A program made the position numbers and the translations under genes. Below, piece after piece: positions 35,216-43,663 of a DNA stretch of 64,000 bases (position 1 is its first letter; each line of letters starts with the position of its first letter). This DNA is from Halovenus aranensis. Lineage in GTDB: Archaea; Halobacteriota; Halobacteria; Halobacteriales; Haloarculaceae. The stretch covers positions 124,001 to 188,000 of the forward strand of contig NZ_FNFC01000004.1 of assembly GCF_900100385.1 (NCBI RefSeq). The letters are read 5' to 3'. Below the pieces are notes generated by a model, which had not been told where the DNA came from, made no database searches, and saw only the letters and a program-made list of their open reading frames with translations.

Positions 35216-36618
35216 CGCTGAATCGAACGCTGTTCCGGCGGATGCTCGTCGAGGAGTTCCGGATGCACACCTCGCTGTTTGGGGTTCGACGGTTTTTGCT
35301 CTTCCCCGTCTTCGTGGCCGTCGTCGTCACAGCCAGTGCGTGGCTGCTCGGGCTGACCGGCACGGCGATGGAGACCGTGGTGGCCGGCGTCCACCTGCTC
35401 GTCTTTTTCTTCGGCTTGCAGGTCGGTACCGCAGGTCTGGTGGGACGTGACGCGATGCGTAACGTGCTCGGTGAGATGACGCTCCTCGTCTTCTCGGGGC
35501 GAACGCTGCCTGTCTCGCGGCGACGGTTGCTGAGTGTCTTTCTCCTCAAGGACCTGGCGTACTACTTCCTGTTCTTTCTCACGCCGATTACCGCCGGCTT
35601 CCTGCCGCTGGTCGCCGTGGGCGAACTCTCGGCGGCGAATCTGGTCGTGTTGTGGCTCTCGGTCACCGGAACTTTCGGTCTCGGAGCGGCGACGAGCCTA
35701 ACTCTCGTCGGTGTTCTCAGTCGGAGCCAAGTCGCGGTCCTCGGCATCGTCGCTGCTGTGGCCGCCGGTATCGTCGCCGAGGGGATTACACTCGTCTCGT
35801 ACACGCCATACGGTGCGTATCTCGACCAGACTGTGGTCGGTGCCGTCGGTGGATTCCTGCCGTTTGCCGTCCTGCTCGTCGTCGGCCCACTGGCTTTCGA
35901 ACCGACGGCCAGCCGGCGGGTCAGGCGCTTCGAGTCGGGCCGGTTCGACCGGCTTCGCTCGCTTGGCGACGGCCTCACCGCGCGGCCGCTGCTCGAAATT
36001 ACGCGCTCCAGTGGCTCCGTCTGGAAGGTCGTATTCTCCCTCGGTGTGCTCTTTGGCGTGGCCGCACTCCTGTTAGACCGGGTCGCCGTTGCGACGAGAA
36101 TCGAGCCGTCGGCAGGTATCGCCTTCGGGACGCTGCTCGCGCTCGGTACCTTCACCACCTACAACTGGGTGACGCAGTTCGACGAGCCTCGGGAGTACCT
36201 GCGGTACCCGGTCGGTATGGACGCGGTCTTCCGTGGGAAACGCCGCGCCTTTCTCGCGCTCTCGTTGCCGACCGGCGTGGCGTACCTGACCCTTGCGGCA
36301 GTCTGGTATCCGGTCGTCGACCTGTTGGTCGGGCTGGTCGTCTTCCCGCTCGTCTCGGTGTACGTCTTCGGTGTTACCGCCTACCTGACGGGACTTTCAG
36401 CAAACGAGTTACTGTTCGATACGGCACTGTTCGCCTTGTACGGCGCTGCCCTCGCTGTCGTCGCAACGCCGTTACTCGTGGCTGCGCTCGCACACGGGAG
36501 CGCGCCGGTCCCATCGCTCGCCGTTGCTGTTGCTCTCTCGGTCGTTGCGGCGGCTGTCGGCGCTGTCCTCTCGCGACGGGTGGGAGTCCGCTGGCACAGT
36601 CGGCTACGCACCGAGTGA
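35212..36618 (+). CDS. ABC transporter permease
   Basis: Membrane subunit of 468 residues, partner of the preceding ATPase. The GTG at 35212 (MTLNRTLFRRMLVEEF) overlaps the ATPase stop. Roughly ten hydrophobic helices are visible, for example FLLFPVFVAVVVTASAWLLG, LVVLWLSVTGTFGLGAATSL and GLVVFPLVSVYVFGVTAYL. About 40 polar residues near the middle (residues about 230-270) form a cytoplasmic loop. No domain was recognised; haloarchaeal ABC-2-type permeases look like this. Confidence 0.88.
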   Translation: MTLNRTLFRRMLVEEFRMHTSLFGVRRFLLFPVFVAVVVTASAWLLGLTGTAMETVVAGVHLLVFFFGLQVGTAGLVGRDAMRNVLGEMTLLVFSGRTLPVSRRRLLSVFLLKDLAYYFLFFLTPITAGFLPLVAVGELSAANLVVLWLSVTGTFGLGAATSLTLVGVLSRSQVAVLGIVAAVAAGIVAEGITLVSYTPYGAYLDQTVVGAVGGFLPFAVLLVVGPLAFEPTASRRVRRFESGRFDRLRSLGDGLTARPLLEITRSSGSVWKVVFSLGVLFGVAALLLDRVAVATRIEPSAGIAFGTLLALGTFTTYNWVTQFDEPREYLRYPVGMDAVFRGKRRAFLALSLPTGVAYLTLAAVWYPVVDLLVGLVVFPLVSVYVFGVTAYLTGLSANELLFDTALFALYGAALAVVATPLLVAALAHGSAPVPSLAVAVALSVVAAAVGAVLSRRVGVRWHSRLRTE

Positions 36619-36656
36619 ATCACTGCCGTTATACCACTCCAGTCGTCCGGCTAGGT

Positions 36657-37439
36657 ATGGACGGTGTCATCGTCGACCTCGACGGAACCGTGTACCGCGG
36701 CGAAACGCTGCTCCCGGGGGCGGCAGACGGTGTCGACGCCCTCCGGTCTGTGGGTCTCGATGTTCTTTTCTTCTCGAATAATCCAGTTCGGGACAGCGAG
36801 GCATACGCCACGCGTCTCACCGAGTTCGGGATACCGACCGAGCCACACGAAGCCTGTTCTTCGGGCGTCGTAACCACGGAGTATCTTCGCAAGAATCACC
36901 CTGCTGAGGACATTTTCCTCATCGGCGACGACGGACTCCGCGACCAGTTCCTCGATGCCGGTCTGGAACTCACTGCGACGCCCGAGGATGCAGACGTACT
37001 CCTGGCGTCGTGGACCGCGGAGTTCGGGTACACCGACCTGCAGGCAGCACTCGATGCGACCGAGAAACAGATACCGTTCTACGGCACCGACCCCGACAGG
37101 ACCTTCCCGGATGAGAATGGCAGAGACGTACCTGGCTCGGGCGCAATAATCGGGTCCGTGGCCAGAACAATCGGGCGAGAGCCCGACGAGGTGCTCGGCA
37201 AGCCTTCGACAGTCGCCTTGGAGTATGCGCTCGGGCGACTCGACACGAACCCTGAGTCCTGTCTCGTCGTCGGCGACCGACTCGATACCGACCTTCTGCT
37301 GGGCGACCGCGCGGGGATGACGACTGTCCTGGTCGAAACTGGTATCGCCGACAGCGCGGATATCGACGACAGCCCTGTAACGCCGGACTTCGTCGTCGAT
37401 TCGCTCGGCGATATCGAGAGTGTGCTGAGCCAGCTTTAG
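36657..37439 (+). CDS. NagD-type HAD hydrolase
   Basis: HAD phosphatase of 260 residues with a C2 cap. Motif I is MDGVIVDLDGTVYRG at the N-terminus, motif II is LFFSNNPVRD, motif III is LGKPSTVALEYALG, and motif IV is LVVGDRLDTDLLLG. Related archaeal enzymes act on sugar phosphates, glycerol phosphate or nucleotides; the substrate here is unknown. A TATA-like GTTATACCAC lies about 25 bases before the ATG. A hairpin (37438-37472) begins at its stop codon. Confidence 0.9.
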   Translation: MDGVIVDLDGTVYRGETLLPGAADGVDALRSVGLDVLFFSNNPVRDSEAYATRLTEFGIPTEPHEACSSGVVTTEYLRKNHPAEDIFLIGDDGLRDQFLDAGLELTATPEDADVLLASWTAEFGYTDLQAALDATEKQIPFYGTDPDRTFPDENGRDVPGSGAIIGSVARTIGREPDEVLGKPSTVALEYALGRLDTNPESCLVVGDRLDTDLLLGDRAGMTTVLVETGIADSADIDDSPVTPDFVVDSLGDIESVLSQL

Positions 37440-37472
37440 TGGTGGAGTAATCAAAAGTAGTATGCTACCACT
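37438..37472 (+). promoter_or_regulatory. Inverted repeat between the NagD-type gene and the SHOCT gene
   Basis: AGTGGTGG (37438-37445) pairs with CTACCACT (37465-37472) as an 8-base stem with one G-U pair and a 19-base A-rich loop. It begins within the TAG stop. It could end transcription of the upstream gene or act as an operator or leader element for the SHOCT gene at 37494. Confidence 0.35.
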
Positions 37473-37493
37473 CAACAAATAGGAGAGCGAAGA

Positions 37494-37880
37494 ATGTCAG
37501 GTGAAACGAACGATACGGACCCACTAGAGGAGACGGTCGCCGGTGCGGTGACCGGACTGACGCTGCTGGTCGCGTTCGGGCTGTTGTTCGCGGGCGTCGA
37601 GTTCTTCTGGGTTGCCTTTCCCGTCGGCTTCGGGGGCGTGTTGCCGATGAGCATCGGTCTCACACGGTACTATCAACAGCAGGCAAAACCAGCAGAGACC
37701 GCCACCGAGACAGCGGACGCACTCGAATCGTTACGGGAGCGATATGCCCGCGGTGAGCTGTCCGACGAGGCGTTCGAGCAACGGGTCGAGCGACTGCTTG
37801 AGACGGAGTCTGTCGAAGACGCACAGGAGTATGTAACACGCGGCGACACCGAGACAGACCGGATACTCGACCGCGAATAA
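37494..37880 (+). CDS. Membrane protein with SHOCT-like C-terminal domain
   Basis: Protein of 128 residues. Two hydrophobic helices lie near residues 15-55 (VTGLTLLVAFGLLFAGVEFF and WVAFPVGFGGVLPMSIGL). The C-terminal part carries a SHOCT motif, LESLRERYARGELSDEAFEQ, a short oligomerisation element often found at protein ends. GGAGAG lies 7 bases before the ATG. Function is unknown; haloarchaea have many such proteins. Confidence 0.78.
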   Translation: MSGETNDTDPLEETVAGAVTGLTLLVAFGLLFAGVEFFWVAFPVGFGGVLPMSIGLTRYYQQQAKPAETATETADALESLRERYARGELSDEAFEQRVERLLETESVEDAQEYVTRGDTETDRILDRE

Positions 37881-37934
37881 GACACGACCTTTCGCAACCT
37901 AAAGGCATAATAGGCCACGCCCGAACATTTCTGC

Positions 37935-39101
37935 ATGCTGGATTACTTCGACATCGACGCGAAACTGTCTCAGGAGGAACGCCTCATCCGGGATGAGGCC
38001 CGCAAGTTCGTCGACGAACGGGTTCGCCCGGACATCGCCGAACACTACGAGGAGGCGACCTTCCCGACTGAGCTCATCCCAGAGATGGGGGAGATGGGGT
38101 TCTACGCCCCGAACCTCGACGGCTACGGCCTGCCGGGGGTCAGTGAAACCGCGTACGGACTGTTGATGCAGGAACTCGAAGCCTGTGACTCCGGGCTGCG
38201 CTCGATGGCCAGCGTCCAGGGGGCGCTGGTGATGTACCCGATACACGCCTACGGCTCCGACGAGCAGAAAGACGAGTGGCTGCCAAAACTCGGAGAAGGG
38301 GAAGCAGTGGGCTGTTTCGGACTCACCGAACCAGAACACGGCTCGAACCCCTCAGCGATGGAGACTCAGGCCGAGAAGACAGACGAAGGCTACGTCCTCA
38401 ACGGCTCGAAGACCTGGATTACGAATTCGCCGATTGCCGACGTTGCCGTCGTCTGGGCGCGTGACAAATCCGAGGCGGACACGCCCATCCGTGGTTTCCT
38501 CGTCGAAACCGAGCGAGACGGCGTGACGACGAACAAAATCGACGAGAAACTCTCGCTCCGTGCTTCGATTACGGGCGAGATTGACCTCAACGATGTGTGG
38601 GTGCCCGAGGCGAACCGGCTCCCCGGCGTCGAGGGGATGAAAGGGCCGCTGTCGTGTCTCACTCAGGCCCGCTACGGCATCGCGTGGGGTGCGGTCGGCG
38701 CAGCACGAGACAGCTTCGAACAGGCCCGAGACTACGCCCTCGAACGCGACCAGTTCGGCGGTCCGATTGCGCGCTTCCAGATGCAACAGGAGAAACTCGC
38801 CGAGATGGCGACCCAAATTACGCTCAGTCAACTGCTCGCGTTCCGGCTGGCTGAACTCAAAGAGGCCGACGAGATGCGTCCCCAGCACGTCTCGATGGCC
38901 AAACGCAACAACGTCCGGATGGCCCGTGACCAGTCTCGCGTCGCCCGGGAGATGCTCGGCGGTAACGGGATTACGCTCGACTACTCGCCGATGCGCCACA
39001 TGTCGAACATGGAGACCGTCTACACCTACGAGGGGACCCACGACATCCACACGCTGATTCTGGGCGAAGACCTCACCGGCATCCCCGCTTACAACCAGTA
39101 A
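37935..39101 (+). CDS. Acyl-CoA dehydrogenase, glutaryl-CoA dehydrogenase-like
   Basis: FAD-dependent dehydrogenase of 388 residues. Family motifs are GCFGLTEPEHGSNP (signature 1), TWITNSPIADVAVVWA (FAD/CoA site), ARYGIAWGAVGAA, and the catalytic base Glu366 in YTYEGTHDIH. The block LRSMASVQGALVMYP is typical of glutaryl-CoA dehydrogenases, so it may act on lysine/tryptophan-derived glutaryl-CoA, but substrate choice cannot be settled from sequence alone. No electron-transfer flavoprotein genes are adjacent. Confidence 0.92.
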   Translation: MLDYFDIDAKLSQEERLIRDEARKFVDERVRPDIAEHYEEATFPTELIPEMGEMGFYAPNLDGYGLPGVSETAYGLLMQELEACDSGLRSMASVQGALVMYPIHAYGSDEQKDEWLPKLGEGEAVGCFGLTEPEHGSNPSAMETQAEKTDEGYVLNGSKTWITNSPIADVAVVWARDKSEADTPIRGFLVETERDGVTTNKIDEKLSLRASITGEIDLNDVWVPEANRLPGVEGMKGPLSCLTQARYGIAWGAVGAARDSFEQARDYALERDQFGGPIARFQMQQEKLAEMATQITLSQLLAFRLAELKEADEMRPQHVSMAKRNNVRMARDQSRVAREMLGGNGITLDYSPMRHMSNMETVYTYEGTHDIHTLILGEDLTGIPAYNQ

Positions 39102-39181
39102 CACACAGCCCGGTGGTTTCTCCGAGTACAGTCACGGCATCGAATCGGGAGACTCAAACCGGGCCATCAGTAAGTACCGGC

Positions 39182-39379
39182 ATGCCCATTCCAGCAGTCG
39201 ACCGAATCGACGTGGCGACGTACGGATTCATGCTCGGTCTGCTGGCGTTCGTCTATTTCATCTATCCACGCCATTTCCTGCAGGTAGTGGCGTGGTACAC
39301 GAACATCATGGTGTTCACTTGCTGGACCGGGTACTTCGTCTATCGGCTGGCTTTTGGTGAGGCCGAGTTCTGGGAGTGA
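39182..39379 (+). CDS. Small two-helix membrane protein
   Basis: Protein of 65 residues starting MPIPAVDRIDVATYGF. Two hydrophobic helices are visible (FMLGLLAFVYFIYP, about 16-29, and YTNIMVFTCWTGYFVYRLAF, about 39-58), with a charged end EAEFWE. No family was recognised. It lies 80 bases downstream of the acyl-CoA dehydrogenase gene and 51 bases before panB, on the same strand. Confidence 0.6.
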   Translation: MPIPAVDRIDVATYGFMLGLLAFVYFIYPRHFLQVVAWYTNIMVFTCWTGYFVYRLAFGEAEFWE

Positions 39380-39430
39380 CACCCTCCAGGGATGCGATGT
39401 TTTACAATCACACCCGTCGAAGCCACCGCC

Positions 39431-40276
39431 ATGCAGGAACGAACGTCAGTAAGTGATATCTGGACACGATACGAGGACGGTGAGACGCTGACGATGCTGA
39501 CGGCGTACGACGCACCGATTGCGGCCCAGGTTGACGCTGGTGGCGTGGACATGATTCTCGTCGGAGACTCTGCTGCCGACAACCACCTCGGCCACGACGA
39601 CACGCTCCCGCTGACGATGGAGGAAGCGCTCTCGAACACCGCTGCGGTCGACCGGGCGGTCGACGACGCGATGGTCGTCGGCGACATGCCGTTTCTGTCC
39701 TACGGCGCGTCGATGGAGGAGTCAGTCGAGAACGCCGGCCGATTCATGAAAGAGGCCGGCGCCGACGCGGTCAAACTCGAAACAGCGCCACACGGCGAGA
39801 CGACAATCGAGATTATCGACCGACTGACCGAACTGGGCATCCCGACGATGGGCCACATCGGCTTTACCCCACAGCGGATGCACCAGATTGGCGGCCCCTA
39901 TATCCAGGGTCGCGGCCAGACGACCTCCGCTGCGGCCGACGAACTCGTCGAGACAGCAGAGCGCCTGGAGGAAGCGGGCGTGTTCACAATCGTCCTCGAA
40001 ACGGTGACCGAGGAGGTGGGCAGACGTGTCACCGAGGCCGTCGACGTTCCCACAATCGGTATCGGCGCGGGCCGATACGTCGACGGACAGGTACTCGTCA
40101 TCACAGACATGCTCGGCCTGGGCGGAGAGGCATTCAAACTCTCGAAACAGTACGCAGACCTCGACAGTGAAATCGAAAGCGCAGTCGAGTCCTACGTCGA
40201 CGAGGTGAAAGGCGGGGAGTTCCCGGCCGAGGAGAACACCTACGACCCACTGCCGGAGGGGCCGGACGAGGACTAA
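39431..40276 (+). CDS. panB: 3-methyl-2-oxobutanoate hydroxymethyltransferase PanB
   Basis: Makes ketopantoate from 2-ketoisovalerate and 5,10-methylenetetrahydro(methano)pterin, the first step to pantoate and coenzyme A. The 281-residue TIM barrel has VGDSAADNHLGHDDT (metal Asp46), VVGDMPFLSYG (metal Asp about 85), KLETAPHG, HIGFTPQR and IGIGAGRYVDGQVLVI. I use the ATG at 39431 (MQERTSVSDI) rather than the earlier in-frame codons. The next gene, samp2, follows after 48 bases. Confidence 0.94.
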   Translation: MQERTSVSDIWTRYEDGETLTMLTAYDAPIAAQVDAGGVDMILVGDSAADNHLGHDDTLPLTMEEALSNTAAVDRAVDDAMVVGDMPFLSYGASMEESVENAGRFMKEAGADAVKLETAPHGETTIEIIDRLTELGIPTMGHIGFTPQRMHQIGGPYIQGRGQTTSAAADELVETAERLEEAGVFTIVLETVTEEVGRRVTEAVDVPTIGIGAGRYVDGQVLVITDMLGLGGEAFKLSKQYADLDSEIESAVESYVDEVKGGEFPAEENTYDPLPEGPDED

Positions 40277-40324
40277 TCGGTGCCGAACGATAGCGTAAAG
40301 GCCGGCGAGCATCGACAACAGGAC

Positions 40325-40528
40325 ATGGGAATCACGGTCGAACTCGTCGGTGAGAGAAGCCAGGAAGTCGAGGCTGAAGCGGGCTGTTACAGCGACCTTC
40401 TCTCGCCGTTCGACGTGAGCAAACACGAGGTCTCGATTTTCGTAGACGGGCGGCCAGTGCCCGAGGACGAACAGATAGACCCGTCGGTCGACCACGTCCG
40501 TGTTCTCCGCCTCATCAAGGGCGGCTAA
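40325..40528 (+). CDS. samp2: Ubiquitin-like small archaeal modifier protein SAMP2
   Basis: Ubiquitin-fold protein of 67 residues with C-terminal Gly-Gly, which is adenylated by UbaA (E1-like) and either joined to protein lysines or used as a sulfur carrier for tRNA thiolation. The sequence closely follows Haloferax volcanii SAMP2: GITVELVGE, HEVSIFVDGRPVPED and the ending VLRLIKGG. Lys65 corresponds to the SAMP2 lysine used for chains. The ATG at 40325 (MGITVEL) has a CGTAAAGG box about 25 bases upstream. It runs into a GNAT gene. Confidence 0.92.
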   Translation: MGITVELVGERSQEVEAEAGCYSDLLSPFDVSKHEVSIFVDGRPVPEDEQIDPSVDHVRVLRLIKGG

Positions 40529-40530
40529 CG

Positions 40531-40917
40531 ATGGACGTGCGTGCTGCGACAGTCGACGATACGCCCGTCGTACGGAACGTACTAGACGCGGGCCTGCTCG
40601 AACTCGACGGCTCGACACTCGAAGCGGCAATCGAACGCGAAGCTGTTTTGTTCGCGGTCAGCGAGCGCAGAGCGACGGTACTCGGCGTGCTGGTACTCGA
40701 TGGCGACGAGATTCTCGCAATCGCGGTTCGGAAACGACGGCAGGGACAAGGAATCGGGACGGCACTCGTCGAGGCTGCGGTGGCTCGCCGTGGCTCTCTG
40801 TCCGCGGAGTTTCACGAGCGTGTTCGCCCGTTCTGGGAATCGCTTGGATTCAGCATCGAGGAACGTGACGAGGCGAACCGCTACCGTGGGGAGTTGCTGA
40901 CAGTCACCGGCGAATAG
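40531..40917 (+). CDS. GNAT N-acetyltransferase coupled to samp2
   Basis: Acetyltransferase-fold protein of 128 residues. The acetyl-CoA loop is RKRRQGQGIGTALVEAAV (R-x-x-Q/G-x-G/A type), and RPFWESLGFSIEE is the end of the fold. It starts 2 bases after the SAMP2 stop (TAACGATGG), so both are on one mRNA. The acceptor is unknown; Lys/N-terminal acetylation in a SAMP context is an attractive but unproven idea. Its stop lies 7 bases from the convergent phosphomutase stop. Confidence 0.85.
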   Translation: MDVRAATVDDTPVVRNVLDAGLLELDGSTLEAAIEREAVLFAVSERRATVLGVLVLDGDEILAIAVRKRRQGQGIGTALVEAAVARRGSLSAEFHERVRPFWESLGFSIEERDEANRYRGELLTVTGE

Positions 40918-40924
40918 CGTCGTC

Positions 40925-42343
40925 TTACTGGGTGTCGACCAACGGGTCGACGATAGCTTTCCCTGCGTCGAGTAGCTCCGTCACGCGGGCGTCTGCAGTC
41001 GCTTCGGCGTAGATTCGCAGTTTCGGCTCGGTGCCGGAGGGTCGCACCAAAACCCACGTTCCGTCTTCGAGGACGAGCTTGACTCCATCGACCCCGCTCG
41101 CGTGTTCGACGGCTGTCCCGGCAAGCCGGTCGGGACGGTCGCCCTCCAACGCGTCGAGGACCGCCGTTTTCTCCTCGTCGGGGCAGTCGACGCTGCGTCG
41201 GCCCTGACGTATCTCACCGTAGGTGTCGAAGAGTTCGTCGATACGCTCGTCGAGTGGCTGCTCGACGTGAGCGGCCGCCGCGATGAGCGCGACCAGCACG
41301 CCGTCTTTGTTCCGGAGATGGGCAGTCACGCCGTACCCGCCGCTTTCCTCACCGCCAGCGAGTACGTCGTGGTCACCCATCGCCTCGGCGACCCACTTGA
41401 ATCCGACTGCCGTCTCGTGGACGCTACGGCCGTTGGCCGCCGCGATGCGGTCGACGAGACTGCTCGTCGGAACCGTCCTGACCACGTCGCCGTCACCGTA
41501 TTCGAGCAAGAAGTCGTACACCAGCGCCAGGACGACGTTCGGGTCGAGAAATCCGCGCTCTGTGGTGACGATACCGACGCGGTCGGAATCTCCGTCGTTG
41601 ACAAATCCGATGTCGGCACCGCCGGCTGTCACCTCATCGACGAGTCCGCTGGCGTTCTCGGGGGTTGGCTCCGGAGCCGTGCCCCCAAAGTCGGGCACCC
41701 GCTCGCACCGACGGCGGCTGACCGTCGCCCCGGCACGCGCTAGAACCTCGTCGGTGACGCCGCGACCGCTCCCGTGCATCGCGTCGTATGCGACGGTCAG
41801 CCCGTCGAGTGCAACATCGATGCCGAACTCCTCGCCGAGAAAGTCAGCGACGTGGTCGATGTACGGCCCCCGCAGGTCGCGCTCTCTGTGACTGCCGGGC
41901 GCGTCGCCTGTCTCCCGTGGCGGTTTTAACTGTCGTTCGAGTTCGTCCGTCACCGTAGCTACCGCCGGCGCACCGTCCGCAGGAACGAACTTCACACCGT
42001 TGTACGACGGCGGATTGTGCGAGGCGGTTACGACGAGCCCGCCGGCAAAGTCGCCGCTGGCGACAGTCCAGGCGAGAGCGGGCGTGGGACAGTCACGGTC
42101 GGAGAGGACGACATCACGACCGTTTGCCGTGAGCACGCTCGCGAGGTCCTCGGCGAAGCCACGTGAGTGTTCACGCGCGTCGTAGCCGATAGCAACTGCT
42201 CCCGGCTGTCTGTCTTCGAGATACGTGGCGACCGCTTGGCCGACCATGCGCACGCGCTCGCTCGTAAACGTAGAGAGCGGCGCACGCCATCCGTCCGTTC
42301 CGAAGGTTATCGGTTCACGCGTCCCAGGGTCCTCGTTTCCCAT
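40925..42343 (-). CDS. Phosphohexomutase (phosphoglucomutase/phosphomannomutase family)
   Basis: Alpha-D-phosphohexomutase of 472 residues with four domains. The phosphoserine is Ser108 in TASHNPPSYNG; the metal loop is NDGDSDRVG, sugar recognition is GGEESGGYG, and the phosphate site is RPSGTEPKLRIY. It interconverts the 1- and 6-phosphates of glucose, mannose or glucosamine. Haloarchaea have several paralogues, so the particular sugar is not settled. A TATA-like ATTTTAG (42367-42374) is about 25 bases upstream of the ATG, indicating a leaderless mRNA. Confidence 0.93.
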   Translation of the reverse strand: MGNEDPGTREPITFGTDGWRAPLSTFTSERVRMVGQAVATYLEDRQPGAVAIGYDAREHSRGFAEDLASVLTANGRDVVLSDRDCPTPALAWTVASGDFAGGLVVTASHNPPSYNGVKFVPADGAPAVATVTDELERQLKPPRETGDAPGSHRERDLRGPYIDHVADFLGEEFGIDVALDGLTVAYDAMHGSGRGVTDEVLARAGATVSRRRCERVPDFGGTAPEPTPENASGLVDEVTAGGADIGFVNDGDSDRVGIVTTERGFLDPNVVLALVYDFLLEYGDGDVVRTVPTSSLVDRIAAANGRSVHETAVGFKWVAEAMGDHDVLAGGEESGGYGVTAHLRNKDGVLVALIAAAAHVEQPLDERIDELFDTYGEIRQGRRSVDCPDEEKTAVLDALEGDRPDRLAGTAVEHASGVDGVKLVLEDGTWVLVRPSGTEPKLRIYAEATADARVTELLDAGKAIVDPLVDTQ

Positions 42344-42428
42344 AGGCGCTTTTCCCCGGCGATGGCACTAAAATCCCCGTTCGTCGGCACGGAAACGTAT
42401 AGCCAGGGGGGTCCGCGGAGTCGGTGCG

Positions 42429-42578
42429 TCAAGCTTCGTGGGCACGGCGTCGTGCCGCCTCGGCGATACCCGCGTTGGCCGAACAGCTTGGACAGGCACG
42501 GATGTGCCCAGCCTCGTCGGCGAATACGCGAGCGAAGCGGTCCGATACGTGTGCGCCACAGTGGTTACATTCAGGCAT
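42429..42578 (-). CDS. 49-residue zinc-ribbon protein (DUF7563-like)
   Basis: Very small protein encoded just upstream of the phosphomutase, same strand. It starts MPECNHCGAHVSDRF and has a second knuckle RACPSCSANAG, giving a CxxC...CxxC zinc ribbon over about 30 residues. The end is helical (IAEAARRRAHEA). Such tiny zinc proteins (often called DUF7563) are common in haloarchaea, and several have been linked to stress and surface adaptation, but this one is unassigned. The ATG at 42578 has no clear Shine-Dalgarno. Confidence 0.82.
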   Translation of the reverse strand: MPECNHCGAHVSDRFARVFADEAGHIRACPSCSANAGIAEAARRRAHEA

Positions 42579-42701
42579 TCGTCTGGCAACCGGCCTCGTG
42601 CTGCCGGCGTACAGTTGTAGGAGAGGACCGTAAATACAGATAGTGCCTAACAGGTTGGGTGTGTTGTACCAACCGTCGCTGTCGCTCGGTATGGCGGTCT
42701 G

Positions 42702-43523
42702 TCAGGACTCGTCGTGGCTGACGCTAACTGTCACGTCCTGGCCAGACTCTAGTTCTCCTGCTGTCGAGCCAACGAGTTTGAGACCGAACTGGTCTCGGGC
42801 GCAGTACAGCGCGACGCCTCGCACGGGCGTACCGTTCGCCTCGACAGTTACGTCGTCCCAGGTCACGGTCCTGTCCGAGGCGGTGCCGACCGCGGTGTCT
42901 GTAAACGTCGCTTCTGTCCCGTCACCGAGGACGCCGCCGCGCTCGTAGTGAGGGAAGCCGCCGTCGAGGACGCCGCCGTCGCTCGCTAGCCCGACGAACG
43001 TCGAGCCCGGGTTCGGGTGGGTTGGGCTGTCGAGGCGGGCCCACGTCTCGCCGGTTTCGACGACTGTCCCGGTGCCGTCCCACGCAAGCGGCGTCGGGTC
43101 GACCGACACAGTGAGGCCCAGCGAGCCACTCGCACGGTAGGGGTTGGTGTCGTGGTCTCTGAATCCGAGATGGATGTGATTCGGGACCCAGGGTGCGAAG
43201 AAGCCGGCTCTGACGAGTGTCCCCAAAGGGTCACCCTGCACAACGTGGTCACCGGCCTCGACGGCCGGGTCGACGTGGAGCAGTCTGGCGACGTGGGTTC
43301 CGGTATCGACGAGTATCAAGTGGTCGTGGGTCGCGGCGTACGGTTTCGGTGGCGCTTCGACGGTTCGGGTCTCGAGCACCTCGCCAGCCACCGGTGACGG
43401 GGCCGTTCCAGCCTCGGGATAGAGGTCTATCGCCGCGCCGGTATCGTGGGCTACGTACGGCGAGTTATACAGCGTGAACCGGCGATACTGAAAGAGGGTG
43501 TCACTGTCGATGGTGACCGTCAT
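42702..43523 (-). CDS. M23-like (LytM-fold) domain protein, cytoplasmic
   Basis: Protein of 273 residues whose residues about 20-150 match the M23/LytM layout: HDTGAAIDLYPEAGT, VAGEVLE, HVARLLHVDPAVEAGDHVVQGDPLG, and NHIHLGF (HxH). The first His (26) and Asp (33) are six residues apart rather than the usual three, so the metal site may be altered. There is no signal peptide. The C-terminal half has no recognised domain. Haloarchaea have no peptidoglycan, so a different role is expected. The ATG 43523 (MTVTIDSDTLF) is chosen because upstream codons look random. Confidence 0.65.
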   Translation of the reverse strand: MTVTIDSDTLFQYRRFTLYNSPYVAHDTGAAIDLYPEAGTAPSPVAGEVLETRTVEAPPKPYAATHDHLILVDTGTHVARLLHVDPAVEAGDHVVQGDPLGTLVRAGFFAPWVPNHIHLGFRDHDTNPYRASGSLGLTVSVDPTPLAWDGTGTVVETGETWARLDSPTHPNPGSTFVGLASDGGVLDGGFPHYERGGVLGDGTEATFTDTAVGTASDRTVTWDDVTVEANGTPVRGVALYCARDQFGLKLVGSTAGELESGQDVTVSVSHDES

Positions 43524-43663
43524 TACTGTGTTATTTGCCGAAGCCTGCATATGCTCGTCGGTCTTCACGGTGGCGAGGAATGAACAGTTCTAAGCCTGCG
43601 GCTCGGTGACTGTGAACCGATGGGAACTGGGAGACAGACCCCGGTAGTTCACAGGGCAGAGCC

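Noticed and set aside
35652-36618. Open frame continuous with the NagD-type gene but extending 1 kb upstream inside the ABC permease
   Set aside because: The upstream part is Arg/Pro-rich shadow sequence; the ATG at 36657 has a TATA-like box 25 bases upstream and starts directly at HAD motif I.
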